Source: Maribacter sedimenticola (GTDB lineage Bacteria; Bacteroidota; Bacteroidia; Flavobacteriales; Flavobacteriaceae). From it: a DNA stretch of 64,000 nt. Shown in pieces: positions 8,949 to 17,023 of the stretch. The notes below the pieces were generated by a model. The model did not search any database. It saw only the letters and a list, made by a program, of their open reading frames with translations, and was not told where the DNA came from. Every line of letters starts with the position of its first letter. Position 1 is the first letter of the stretch. The stretch lies in the NCBI RefSeq assembly GCF_900188415.1, contig NZ_FZNV01000002.1:849339-913338 (forward strand), written 5' to 3'. The position numbers were made by a program, and so were the translations under genes.

Positions 8949-9028
8949 TTCAAATACTTCATTGTAGTACATTATTTCTTACGTTTGTAAGGAGAACTAA
9001 TTCTTGTTTAACCAAAAACCCCTTGAAA

Positions 9029-9160
9029 ATGAAAAACAAAAGGACTTTTCTTGCCTCCTTGGCATTAGGTGTATTTCTATTAGCAATGAGCGCTCCAGTT
9101 ATCAGCCTTGATAACCAACAAGCAAATATTGACAAAAGACATTGCACCAAAAAGATTTAA
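9029..9160 (+). CDS. Exported 43-residue mini-protein, unknown function
   Basis: Not assigned to a known family. The 43-aa product has a classical signal peptide: MKNKRTF, a hydrophobic core LASLALGVFLLAMSA, and a likely cleavage near residues 20-25. This would leave a mature peptide of about 20 residues ending in DKRHCTKKI, with a single cysteine. An in-frame extension up to 8888 exists, but it lacks a signal-peptide layout, so the ATG at 9029 is preferred. The gene stands alone between tsaE and a membrane protein gene, with repeated motifs upstream and a strong hairpin terminator 24 nt behind its stop. That layout supports a real, separately transcribed gene. Confidence 0.6.
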   Translation: MKNKRTFLASLALGVFLLAMSAPVISLDNQQANIDKRHCTKKI

Positions 9161-9183
9161 TCTTTAGAAAAAAGGTTAGGAAT

Positions 9184-9211
9184 AAAAAGGGCAATATTTA
9201 TTGCCCTTTTT
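9184..9211 (+). terminator. Rho-independent terminator after the mini-protein gene
   Basis: A perfect 12-bp stem (AAAAAGGGCAAT with ATTGCCCTTTTT) and a 4-nt loop ending in a T run. It is placed 24 nt after the mini-protein stop codon. Confidence 0.85.
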
Positions 9212-9241
9212 TATAATATTTAATTATATCTACCGTTAGAA

Positions 9242-9262
9242 ATTAGTAATTAAATTACTAAT
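9242..9262. promoter_or_regulatory. 21-bp palindrome overlapping a start codon
   Basis: ATTAGTAATT (9242-9251) and AATTACTAAT (9253-9262) form a perfect 10-bp dyad around a single A. The right arm covers the first two bases of the start codon of the membrane protein gene. It could be an operator or an mRNA hairpin that limits ribosome access; no regulator is identified. Confidence 0.45.
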
Positions 9263-9917
9263 GGTAACAAAAAAGAAAGAAGCAAAAAAAAAGATTTTTC
9301 TAGAATCTATTTTAGTGTTTTTTATTGCAATCGCCCCATTTATTTATAAGACCTACGAATATCTACCATTAAATGCTGATGGCAGCATTTCTTTTTTATG
9401 GTTTACTATAGAAGATAATGGGTTTCAAGATGCCTCATTTTATGTTTGGTTTTTGACTTCAAAGATTGTCCCCTTATATCTATTTATTTTTTGGTTTTTA
9501 ACTTCTAGGGATTGGTGGTATCATATTATCATTATTCCAATTGCGATGTATGCATTTCAATTATTTGAATTAATTTTTGATTCTGATTTGCAAATTGATA
9601 CGGACAATATCTGGTGGATAATTCCAGTTTGTATGGTAACTATTCCCTTTGTGTATTTCATTAGGATTAAATTATATGACAAGCATGTGCACGGTATAGA
9701 TCTAGAGGCCATGGACGCAGAACTGGAAGAATTAAAGAAAAAAGGGTTTCAAGTTGAAGACCAAAATACTAGTGTTGATAATACTGTTGAGAAAGAGGAT
9801 GAAAGCACTATGTCTTTGGCCGATAAAGTAAACACCAAACTTTCAACGAACAGTATTGAAACTTTCCTAAAAGGAATTCAGGACCGTTTACAAGGATGGT
9901 TGAATTTTAAATTCTAG
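9261..9917 (+). CDS. Conserved multi-pass membrane protein, unknown function
   Basis: I do not recognise a named family. The 218-aa protein has a very basic N-terminus (MVTKKKEAKKKIF) and then about four hydrophobic segments, near residues 14-30, 62-80, 85-106 and 117-134. A soluble, charged C-terminal tail of about 75 residues follows, beginning with an acidic helix (LEAMDAELEELKKKG) and ending in an amphipathic stretch. The start codon is covered by a perfect palindrome. It lies between the mini-protein and alanine dehydrogenase and appears to be a single-gene unit. Confidence 0.7.
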   Translation: MVTKKKEAKKKIFLESILVFFIAIAPFIYKTYEYLPLNADGSISFLWFTIEDNGFQDASFYVWFLTSKIVPLYLFIFWFLTSRDWWYHIIIIPIAMYAFQLFELIFDSDLQIDTDNIWWIIPVCMVTIPFVYFIRIKLYDKHVHGIDLEAMDAELEELKKKGFQVEDQNTSVDNTVEKEDESTMSLADKVNTKLSTNSIETFLKGIQDRLQGWLNFKF

Positions 9918-9960
9918 GTTATCTCACGTGATATAATCCCTATATAGATTATCTTAAAAA

Positions 9961-9991
9961 TTGTACATTTGAGTTTCAGGTCTTAGATTTG
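9961..9991 (+). promoter_or_regulatory. Bacteroidota-type promoter for ald
   Basis: TTG at 9961-9963, a 20-nt spacer, and TAGATTTG at 9984-9991 match the TTG-N17-23-TAnnTTTG promoter consensus of flavobacteria. Transcription would start a few bases on, leaving a leader of about 13 nt before the ald start codon. Confidence 0.65.
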
Positions 9992-10010
9992 AACAACGTA
10001 CATTTTTCTT

Positions 10011-11210
10011 ATGAACCAACCCGCTTCCCCATTTAGTAAACAACAATTACTTCCACAAGAAGAAACGTTAGAAGTATATAGACAAAAAGGAGAATTGTTT
10101 ATTGGTATTCCCAAGGAAAATCAAAATCATGAAAAACGTATTTGCCTAACCCCGGACGCCGTTAATGCAATAACGTCTAACGGCCATCGTGTTTTAATAG
10201 AGTCAGGAGCAGGTGAAGGAGCGCATTACTCTGATTTGGATTATACCAAAGCGGGAGGCGAAATCACCAGAGACACTAAAAAGGTATTTGCCTGTCCTTT
10301 AATATTAAAGGTTGAACCGCCTACCTTATCTGAAATAAGCCATATAAATCCACAGACGGTAATTATTTCTGCCTTACAGATAAAGACACAGTACAAGGCC
10401 TATTTTGAAGAACTTGCCCGTAAGAGAATTACGGCAATTGCATTTGAATATATTCGTGATGAAGAAGGCAAATACCCTGCCGTACGTTCACTAAGTGAAA
10501 TTGCAGGAATTTCTTCGGTATTGATCGCGGCGGAATTAATGGCGGCAAATAACAAGGGCAACGGTTTAATGTTTGGGAATATAAGTGGCGTACCTCCTGT
10601 TGAAGTAGTAATTATAGGTGCTGGTACCGTTGGCGAATTTGCGGCACGATCGGCCATAGGAATCGGTGCCAATGTTAAGGTTTTTGACAATTCTATTACC
10701 AAGCTTAGAAATATACAGACCAATCTTAAACAAACCGTTTACACTTCTACCATACAGCCAAAAAATTTGTTGAAGGCCTTAAAAAGGTGTGATGTAGCCA
10801 TTGGCGCAACACGTGGCAAGGATAGGTCACCGGTCGTAGTATCCAGTACTATGGTGGAACACATGAAAAAAGGGGCTGTAATCATTGACGTAAGTATAGA
10901 TACCGGTGGTTGTTTTGAAACAAGCGAGATTACTACGCACAACAAACCCACAAAGGAAAAATTTGGGGTCATTCATTATGGCGTACCCAATATACCATCT
11001 AGATATCCAAAAACAGCATCTGTAAGTATAAGTAATATATTTACACCTTATTTGTTAAAAATAGGTGAAGATGGCGGACTTGAAAATTCGTTACGATTTG
11101 ACAAAGGACTGCGCAACGGCCTTTATATGTATCACGGTATCCTGACCAATAAATCGGTAGGTGAATGGTTTGACCTTCAATACAGCGATATTAACTTCCT
11201 AATTTTTTAG
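10011..11210 (+). CDS. ald: Alanine dehydrogenase
   Basis: NAD-dependent alanine dehydrogenase (399 aa), which interconverts L-alanine and pyruvate plus ammonia. The N-terminal catalytic domain shows IGIPKENQNHEKRICLTPDAV and the substrate-site segment ILKVEPP. The Rossmann domain begins at VVIIGAGTVGEFAARSA (glycines near residue 203), and NAD contacts continue through VIIDVSIDTGGCFETS. The protein is about 20 residues longer than the Bacillus enzymes because of an N-terminal extension, which is usual for Bacteroidota. It has its own promoter and stands alone. Confidence 0.93.
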   Translation: MNQPASPFSKQQLLPQEETLEVYRQKGELFIGIPKENQNHEKRICLTPDAVNAITSNGHRVLIESGAGEGAHYSDLDYTKAGGEITRDTKKVFACPLILKVEPPTLSEISHINPQTVIISALQIKTQYKAYFEELARKRITAIAFEYIRDEEGKYPAVRSLSEIAGISSVLIAAELMAANNKGNGLMFGNISGVPPVEVVIIGAGTVGEFAARSAIGIGANVKVFDNSITKLRNIQTNLKQTVYTSTIQPKNLLKALKRCDVAIGATRGKDRSPVVVSSTMVEHMKKGAVIIDVSIDTGGCFETSEITTHNKPTKEKFGVIHYGVPNIPSRYPKTASVSISNIFTPYLLKIGEDGGLENSLRFDKGLRNGLYMYHGILTNKSVGEWFDLQYSDINFLIF

Positions 11211-11289
11211 ATTAACCAACACTTTATTTTTCCTATCCTTTAAAAAGACATAATTTCGCGGTCATTAGATCAAATAATGATAAGCTAGC

Positions 11290-11673
11290 ATGGATTTTTT
11301 AAAACGATTGGGTTTTTATTTAGTGGGTATGTCCATTGGCATAGTATTCCTAACCATGTTTTTAAAGAAGAAATCTGATGAGACAGGCGTTTACTTTTGC
11401 TATTTACCAAACTGCAGGACGTTAAAGGATATACGCTCAAAATCAATGTATTATAGTGATGAAGCCTTGCAAAAACTTAAGGAATACCAATTAGACTCAA
11501 CGGACGTTACCTATATTTTGACCGAAGGGGATGTAGATTTCAGTAAAAGTGACACCGAGTCCGTTCCCTGTAAGACATATGTTATTGAGGCTGAACGTAA
11601 ACAGAGCAACTATATTTTTACCGTTCAAAACTGTAGGGAAAGGGCCACTATACAAAAGGTAGCGGCCCAGTAA
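11290..11673 (+). CDS. DUF4258-like membrane-anchored small protein
   Basis: A 127-aa protein with one N-terminal membrane segment (about residues 7-25) and a soluble domain. The domain has two possible disulfide-forming or metal-binding cysteine sets (CYLPNC; SVPCKTYVIEAE and VQNC). It resembles small flavobacterial proteins annotated with DUF4258, whose function is unknown. It ends 1 nt before the convergent proline dehydrogenase gene. Family assignment is from recalled sequence pattern only. Confidence 0.65.
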   Translation: MDFLKRLGFYLVGMSIGIVFLTMFLKKKSDETGVYFCYLPNCRTLKDIRSKSMYYSDEALQKLKEYQLDSTDVTYILTEGDVDFSKSDTESVPCKTYVIEAERKQSNYIFTVQNCRERATIQKVAAQ

Positions 11674-11674
11674 A

Positions 11675-12841
11675 TTACATTTTACGACGTTTACGCTCTT
11701 TTTTCAATAATGTCAGTTCCCTACTGGTCTGTCCGGCAACAGATGTATTTTCATCGGCCCTTCTTATCAAATAAGGCATAACATCACGAACAGGGCCAAA
11801 TGGTAAATATTTGGCAACGTTATATCCATTGGCAGCCAAATTGTAAGAAATATGATCACTCATTCCGTATAATTGACCAAACCATATATGCTCATTATTT
11901 TTGTCAATTCCCTTTTGCTGCATTAACTCCATCAATCTATAACAACTTTCCTCGTTATGGGTACCTGCAAAAATGGAAAGAGTCTCCAAATTATCGATCA
12001 TATATGCAATGGTATCATTGAAATTATCGTCCGTTTCTGACTTACTTTTACAAATAGGCGAAGGATAACCATTTTCCTTGGCTCGCTCGTTTTCCTTTTC
12101 CATATAGGCACCACGAACAACTTTCATCCCTACAAAAAAGCCTTCCTCTTCCGCTCTCTTCTTCAATTCTTTTAAATACGGCAAACGATCCCATCTATAG
12201 GTTTGCAACGTGTTGAATACTATTCTTTTCTTTTTATTGTATTTACGCATCATATCCTCGGCCAAATCATCTGCAGCATCCTGCATCCAACTTTCCTCAC
12301 CATCGATCAGCAAGGAAACTTCCAAATCGTGTGCTTTTTTACAGACCTTGTCGAATCTATTGACTACCCGCTGCCATTCTGCTTTTTCATCGGAAGTCAA
12401 TGTTTTCTTTTCGCTTATTTTTTGATACAGCGCAAAACGTCCAAATCCTGTTGGTTTAAATACTGCAAACGGAATAGCTTCCTTTTCCTTGACAAAATCC
12501 AAAATTGTCAAAATAATTTCCGTAGCCGTATCAAAAGGGTCTTCCTCCTCTTTGCCTTCGACCGAATAATCCAATACGGAGCATACCCCTTTTTCCCACA
12601 TACGATCAACGACCGGAAGGCAGTCGCGCTCATTGACCCCACCACAAAAATGGTCAAATACAGTGGCCCTTATCAAACTTTCTACAGGTAAGTTTGCCTT
12701 AAATGCAAAATTGGTAATTACCGAACCTAATTTTACGAGAGGTTCGTTTGAAATCATCTTAAAAAGAAAATAGGCTCGTTCTAATTCTGAATCTGACTTT
12801 AACGCAAATGCTGTTGCAGTATTTTCAAATATCTGGTCCAT
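11675..12841 (-). CDS. Proline dehydrogenase (monofunctional)
   Basis: FAD-dependent proline dehydrogenase (388 aa), oxidising proline to pyrroline-5-carboxylate and passing electrons to the quinone pool. It is the TIM-barrel type related to the PutA PRODH domain. Signatures are DYSVEGKEEEDPFDTAT, the flavin/substrate segment GMKVVRGAYMEKE, and the C-terminal YLPFGPVRDVMPYLIRRADEN with its paired arginines. The pyrroline-5-carboxylate dehydrogenase partner is not in this window, so the two steps are encoded separately. A candidate minus-strand -7 element, TATCTTTG, lies just upstream (12864-12871). Confidence 0.92.
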   Translation of the reverse strand: MDQIFENTATAFALKSDSELERAYFLFKMISNEPLVKLGSVITNFAFKANLPVESLIRATVFDHFCGGVNERDCLPVVDRMWEKGVCSVLDYSVEGKEEEDPFDTATEIILTILDFVKEKEAIPFAVFKPTGFGRFALYQKISEKKTLTSDEKAEWQRVVNRFDKVCKKAHDLEVSLLIDGEESWMQDAADDLAEDMMRKYNKKKRIVFNTLQTYRWDRLPYLKELKKRAEEEGFFVGMKVVRGAYMEKENERAKENGYPSPICKSKSETDDNFNDTIAYMIDNLETLSIFAGTHNEESCYRLMELMQQKGIDKNNEHIWFGQLYGMSDHISYNLAANGYNVAKYLPFGPVRDVMPYLIRRADENTSVAGQTSRELTLLKKERKRRKM

Positions 12842-12952
12842 TTATTAAGTTTTCTACAGCTTTCAAAGATAATCACAGATTTTATAATCCTAAGACTAAA
12901 AATTACCTTTATTTTGCGTATAAATAGCTAATAAATTAAGCCATATTTATTG

Positions 12953-14014
12953 ATGGATTCAATCATTTCAGATTCTTACGCGGTACATTTTAACGAGGGT
13001 GCCTTTAAGGCATTAAATGCCCACTTATCAGAAAAAAAATATTCTACTGTTTTTATTCTGGTCGATGAAAACACCCATGAACTCTGCTTGCCAAGTTTTA
13101 TGGCAGAAATAAACGGTGAGCATAATTTTGAGATTATTGAAATAGAATCTGGGGAAACGAATAAGAATATCGATACCTGTATTGGTGTTTGGGAAGCTTT
13201 ATCAGAGCTGGGCGCCGATCGCAAAAGTGTCTTGATCAATTTGGGAGGTGGTGTACTCACGGACATGGGCGGGTTCATTGCGTCTACATTTAAGAGAGGA
13301 ATAGATTTTATTAATGTACCCACTACCCTATTATCCATGGTTGACGCTTCTGTGGGCGGAAAGACCGGAATAGACCTGGGCAACCTTAAAAATCAAATAG
13401 GGGTCATCAATCAACCGGTCATGGTACTGGTAATTCCTGATTTTCTTGATACATTGGAAGAAAGACAGGTACAAAGCGGATTTGCCGAAATGTTAAAACA
13501 TGGGCTTATACAAGACCCTCTGTATTGGGATACGCTAAAAACGGTCAACGGTCTTAAAGAAATGAAAGACCATATATTAACTTCTATTGAAATAAAGAAT
13601 AAAGTAGTTCTACAGGACCCAACGGAACAGCATATTCGTAAAATCCTTAACTATGGGCACACACTTGGCCATGCTATCGAATCTTATTTATTGAGCCATG
13701 ATACCAAAGAAATGCTTTTACATGGTGAGGCCATTGCCATTGGTATGATTTTAGAAGCCTTTTTATCCCACAAATTACTTGGCCTTGAGCTATCATCAAT
13801 GGATGATATAAAAACCACATTTTTAGAGCGCTATACAAAAATTGAATTTTCTAACGAGGATATTGATAATCTATTGAAACTCATGAAGTACGATAAGAAA
13901 AATTCTCATGGAAAAGTAAATTTTGTACTTCTTAAAAAAATTGGTGAACCCGTTGCTGATATTGAAATTCCCGTAGAATTGTTCAAACAAGCATTTGCTT
14001 ACTACAAGGAATAA
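12953..14014 (+). CDS. aroB: 3-dehydroquinate synthase
   Basis: AroB (353 aa) converts DAHP to 3-dehydroquinate, the second shikimate-pathway step, using NAD and a divalent metal. Visible signatures are NLGGGVLTDMGGFIASTFKRG, then VPTTLLSMVDASVGGKTGID, the glutamate of FAEMLKHGLI, and the metal ligands in NYGHTLGHAIE and LLHGEAIAIGM. An in-frame TTG lies one codon upstream; the ATG is preferred as start. It is divergent from proline dehydrogenase, and the two share a gap of about 110 nt. Confidence 0.96.
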   Translation: MDSIISDSYAVHFNEGAFKALNAHLSEKKYSTVFILVDENTHELCLPSFMAEINGEHNFEIIEIESGETNKNIDTCIGVWEALSELGADRKSVLINLGGGVLTDMGGFIASTFKRGIDFINVPTTLLSMVDASVGGKTGIDLGNLKNQIGVINQPVMVLVIPDFLDTLEERQVQSGFAEMLKHGLIQDPLYWDTLKTVNGLKEMKDHILTSIEIKNKVVLQDPTEQHIRKILNYGHTLGHAIESYLLSHDTKEMLLHGEAIAIGMILEAFLSHKLLGLELSSMDDIKTTFLERYTKIEFSNEDIDNLLKLMKYDKKNSHGKVNFVLLKKIGEPVADIEIPVELFKQAFAYYKE

Positions 14015-14075
14015 AAACTTCATATACCAAAAACCGTACTTTCACAACTCTTTAAGGCCGTTAATCGTTTTAATG

Positions 14076-14122
14076 ACTAGTTTAGAATAAAGATAACCAC
14101 AACCTTCTAAACCTAAACTAGT
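14076..14122. promoter_or_regulatory. Inverted repeat ending at the start codon of the next gene
   Basis: ACTAGTTTAG (14076-14085) and CTAAACTAGT (14113-14122) are perfect 10-bp inverted copies separated by 27 nt. The right arm ends one base before the ATG. In RNA it would form a hairpin beside the initiation site; in DNA it could be an operator. Confidence 0.45.
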
Positions 14123-14123
14123 T

Positions 14124-14465
14124 ATGACCAGACGACTTATTGACCACAGGAAATTAGACCACAAATTAGCCACACTCCTTATAGAAAAATATCCTTATGG
14201 ATATGGTGATGACGATATCATAACCTTTAAGAACATTAATGGGGATTACGTGGAAGCCGTAGAATTAAAAACAGAGGATACTTTGTACTTGGTAAAGATC
14301 AGTAAAAGCCTTTCTAACTTTATTGCCAATTTTGAAGAGAATATTGATAAGGAGCTGGAAAGCAAAACGGCCGAAGAAGTTATGCAATCAGACGATTTGA
14401 CTAAAGCCCTTTACTTAAACTTTGAAAAAGGCTCCGAATCTGAAATGGACCTTGAACTAAATTAA
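14124..14465 (+). CDS. Conserved small protein, unknown function
   Basis: A 113-aa cytoplasmic protein with no recognised domain. It is highly charged, with KYPYGYGDDDIITFKN near the N-terminus and an acidic C-terminal half (ANFEENIDKELESKTAEEV, and an acidic tail). It resembles short flavobacterial proteins of unknown function found near aroB and proline dehydrogenase. Its stop codon overlaps that of the convergent DinB-like gene in the tetranucleotide TTAA. An inverted repeat abuts its start. Confidence 0.7.
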   Translation: MTRRLIDHRKLDHKLATLLIEKYPYGYGDDDIITFKNINGDYVEAVELKTEDTLYLVKISKSLSNFIANFEENIDKELESKTAEEVMQSDDLTKALYLNFEKGSESEMDLELN

Positions 14466-14986
14466 ACGACCAAATAGCGGTCTCGTAAAATATGTTCATG
14501 ATGTTTCTGGTGCCCGCTAATGGCTAGTCCTAAAGCGGCAACGGACCAAGGCATTCCACTTGCCGTACCAATTTGCTGTAGCTTATTACGGCTCATATTC
14601 TTGAACAAATTAATAGAGGCATCACGTACAGCAAGGAAATCATTTAAGATATCTTCTTTGGACAGTTGATCGCTTTCACTTTCCAAGACATAATCATCCT
14701 GTTCAAAACCAGGCAATGGAGTCTTGTCATTTCTGGAAATTCTAAAGGCACGGTATTGAAATACACGTTCCGTATCCACCAAATGAACAAGCACTTCTGC
14801 TATGGTCCATTTACCTTCTCCATATTTGAAAGCCAGTTGTTCTGCGGAAATCCGCTCCACAAATGACTGAAACCATTCTCTACCTTGTATTAATGCCATT
14901 AATAGATCATCTTCCTCGTCCAACGTTCTAAGATAAGTGGCATAAAAGTAATTAAACTCGTTTTCCTGAAGGTCTGAAATTCTCAT
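14462..14986 (-). CDS. DinB/DUF664-family putative metal-dependent protein
   Basis: A DinB-superfamily four-helix bundle protein (174 aa). The expected triad of metal-binding histidines can be placed in VLVHLVDTE and in GHQKHHEHI near the C-terminus. Family members act as thiol-dependent S-transferases in some low-GC bacteria. This organism also has a bacillithiol gene (bshB1 at the right edge), so such a role is possible, but it is inference. It stands alone and converges with the 113-aa protein gene. Confidence 0.82.
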   Translation of the reverse strand: MRISDLQENEFNYFYATYLRTLDEEDDLLMALIQGREWFQSFVERISAEQLAFKYGEGKWTIAEVLVHLVDTERVFQYRAFRISRNDKTPLPGFEQDDYVLESESDQLSKEDILNDFLAVRDASINLFKNMSRNKLQQIGTASGMPWSVAALGLAISGHQKHHEHILRDRYLVV

Positions 14987-15020
14987 AATTCCGGTACTTA
15001 ATTAAACACTCAATAAAATA

Positions 15021-15053
15021 AAAAAGCTCAATTATAGAACAATTGAGCTTTTA
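15021..15053 (-). terminator. Terminator behind the Lrp-family gene
   Basis: AAAAGCTCAATT and AATTGAGCTTTT form a 12-bp stem with a 7-nt loop. On the minus strand a T-rich run follows, 20 nt after the regulator's stop codon. Confidence 0.8.
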
Positions 15054-15072
15054 CAAATTGGTATTAACCAAA

Positions 15073-15552
15073 TTATAATTCGTTAAAAATAGTATGCATC
15101 AAACGTTTCTTATCATTAAAGCTTTCCTCTAATGAAATCATAGTTTCCGTTCTACTTATACCATCAATATCGTCAATTTTGAAAATAATGTTCTTGGCAT
15201 GCGTGGTATCTTTCGCCCTTATTTTACAAAATATATTGAATTTGCCCGTAGTAATGTGAGCAATGGTCACATTTGGTATTTGGTTCAATCGTTCTAGTAC
15301 AAATTTAGTCTGATGCGTTTTTTCCAAGAAAATACCAACATATGCAATAAATGCATATCCTAGTTTCACATAATCCAATGTAAGGGAAGAACCTTTAATG
15401 ATTCCTGCCTCTTCCATTTTCTTAACCCTAACATGTACCGTACCCGCAGAAATCAAAAGTTTTTTTGCAATATCAGTAAAAGGAGTTCTGGTGTTATCAA
15501 TTAACATATCCAGAATCTGGTGGTCTATTTCGTCTAATTTGACTTTGCCCAT
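15073..15552 (-). CDS. Lrp/AsnC-family transcriptional regulator
   Basis: A feast/famine regulator (159 aa). The N-terminal winged helix-turn-helix covers about residues 5-60 (DEIDHQILDMLIDNTRTPFT, then a recognition helix at TVHVRVKKMEEAGI). The C-terminal RAM ligand-binding domain (about 70-150) ends in GISRTETMISLEESF. Members of this family usually sense amino acids and form octamers. The upstream region carries TGTAAACAATTT (15627-15638), a 12-mer also found upstream of the next gene, suggesting autoregulation and control of the M14 peptidase. Confidence 0.93.
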   Translation of the reverse strand: MGKVKLDEIDHQILDMLIDNTRTPFTDIAKKLLISAGTVHVRVKKMEEAGIIKGSSLTLDYVKLGYAFIAYVGIFLEKTHQTKFVLERLNQIPNVTIAHITTGKFNIFCKIRAKDTTHAKNIIFKIDDIDGISRTETMISLEESFNDKKRLMHTIFNEL

Positions 15553-15569
15553 TGTAATATTTTTTTTGC

Positions 15570-15603
15570 CAAAAATAATTAATTATCACATTAAATGCAT
15601 CAA
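15570..15603 (-). promoter_or_regulatory. Candidate promoter for the Lrp-family gene
   Basis: On the minus strand, TTG (15603-15601), a 23-nt spacer and TATTTTTG (15577-15570) fit the flavobacterial promoter pattern at the upper end of the allowed spacing. The leader would be about 10 nt. Confidence 0.45.
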
Positions 15604-15668
15604 AACTCTATTTTTTTTAATGAAAATGTAAACAATTTTACTTTTTCAAAGAAATAAGATAATGAATA

Positions 15669-16769
15669 TCAATTAAGTAGTTTTAATATGCCATGCTTTT
15701 TCAGCCAATTTAGGTCCTTATCATTAGAAAAATCAATCATTTTATGCCCAAAAACTACTTGGGGAATTTTTTCAAACTCATGAAGTTCTGGCTTAAACAA
15801 AAGCTGTGCGTTTTCTAAAACCTCCTTATACTGTACGGCTATTCCATTTTCAATACCGGGCCCTTTTAGTTTACCTGATGGGTAATTGTATATTAATATA
15901 TCTACAAATTGTTTACTATTTTCAGGTATGGCCAAATATTCATCAACCTTATAATGATCTAAAGTATTGTCGGCAATTGTAGCTATCGCTTTTAACAAGG
16001 CATTGAAAATATACATACGGGTATGCTCCCTGGAGTAATCATCGGGATAGTGACCGGCTTCGAATAAAATGGTCGGTATTCCTTTCATTTGAAATGCATC
16101 TCCTACACAATTAGCATTAAAGCCATCATCATATCTTCCTATTTGACCGGGAATTAATCCATGTAACGTTTCGTTCATGGCAGCTATCAACTGCATGCTG
16201 CGCGCCCTAGAAGGGGAATTGTTTCGTTCTTCGTCAAAAGCTGGTGCTAGAAAAGAAACTGTTGCTGGTTTGTTGGTATCACCAACATTAAAGATGGTGC
16301 GTTGGTCATGTAGGTTAAAACAAAAATTAGGTGAAAAAGAATCAAACTGTTGCTTTAAAATAATACTTTCCGGTTGTGAGAGGTCTTGGGCATCTCTATT
16401 AAGATCTATACCATTTGCATTTACCCGGGTATAATCCCTAGCTCCATCTGGATTAAGTATGGGAATTATTCTTAAAGTACATGTTCGCTTCAGTTCATCA
16501 TTGTGTTCCAAGTAACGAAGTAAATCCAGAACGGCTTTTGTTGTGGTTGATTCATTGCCGTGCATTTGTGACCACATTAAAATTTTATTTGGCCCTTGAC
16601 CAAAAGTAATACTCCTTACCTCCTCACCACGAACGGATTTACCGATCACTTCATTTTTAAAAGTATTGGGTAACTCATTTAGAAAAGAATTAATAAGGTC
16701 ATAATGAACATACCTTCCTTTAATTTCAGATACATAAAACAAATTGTACTCTTTATCTACTAGTGCCAT
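15669..16769 (-). CDS. M14-family zinc carboxypeptidase-like peptidase
   Basis: A 366-aa metallopeptidase of the M14 family. The zinc ligands are visible as His70 and Glu73 (SQMHGNES) and His154 (NLHDQRT); the substrate-binding region has NPDGARDYTRVNANGIDLNRD, and the catalytic glutamate is probably Glu237 (ILFEAGHY). There is no signal peptide, so it probably acts in the cytoplasm on peptides or modified peptides. The Lrp-family gene lies 116 nt downstream, and a 16-bp palindrome sits in its own upstream region. Confidence 0.88.
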   Translation of the reverse strand: MALVDKEYNLFYVSEIKGRYVHYDLINSFLNELPNTFKNEVIGKSVRGEEVRSITFGQGPNKILMWSQMHGNESTTTKAVLDLLRYLEHNDELKRTCTLRIIPILNPDGARDYTRVNANGIDLNRDAQDLSQPESIILKQQFDSFSPNFCFNLHDQRTIFNVGDTNKPATVSFLAPAFDEERNNSPSRARSMQLIAAMNETLHGLIPGQIGRYDDGFNANCVGDAFQMKGIPTILFEAGHYPDDYSREHTRMYIFNALLKAIATIADNTLDHYKVDEYLAIPENSKQFVDILIYNYPSGKLKGPGIENGIAVQYKEVLENAQLLFKPELHEFEKIPQVVFGHKMIDFSNDKDLNWLKKHGILKLLN

Positions 16770-16805
16770 AAATTATTAATAAACCACAAAAATACTACAG
16801 CTTAA

Positions 16806-16821
16806 GTTTACAATTGTAAAC
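16806..16821. promoter_or_regulatory. Perfect 16-bp palindrome, probable operator
   Basis: GTTTACAATTGTAAAC is a perfect dyad located about 40 bp upstream of the M14 peptidase start, next to a possible minus-strand -7 element (TATTTTTG, 16794-16787). Its right half extends into TGTAAACAATTT, which recurs upstream of the lrp-like gene. Confidence 0.55.
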
Positions 16822-17023
16822 AATTTCATCCTACTAAATAAGGGTCAAAATACACAAATGACAACAAAATAATTGAAAATATTAAAATTAACACTTAATC
16901 CACTATAAATCAATATTATATATTTGATTATATGAATTAATAATTCAAATATATTTTCTAAAAAAATACCTAATTTATAATATTTAACATTAAAAATATA
17001 ACATAAAACTTAATTTTGTAAAC

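Noticed and set aside
8962..8987. TTG (8962-8964) and TACGTTTG (8980-8987) as a full promoter for the mini-protein
   Set aside because: The -7 part is perfect but the spacer is 15 nt, so only the -7 element is mentioned as possible and no full promoter is listed.
12203..12691. A 162-codon plus-strand frame opposite proline dehydrogenase
   Set aside because: Phe- and Cys-rich translation typical of antisense to an AT-rich gene; the opposite frame is a clear enzyme.
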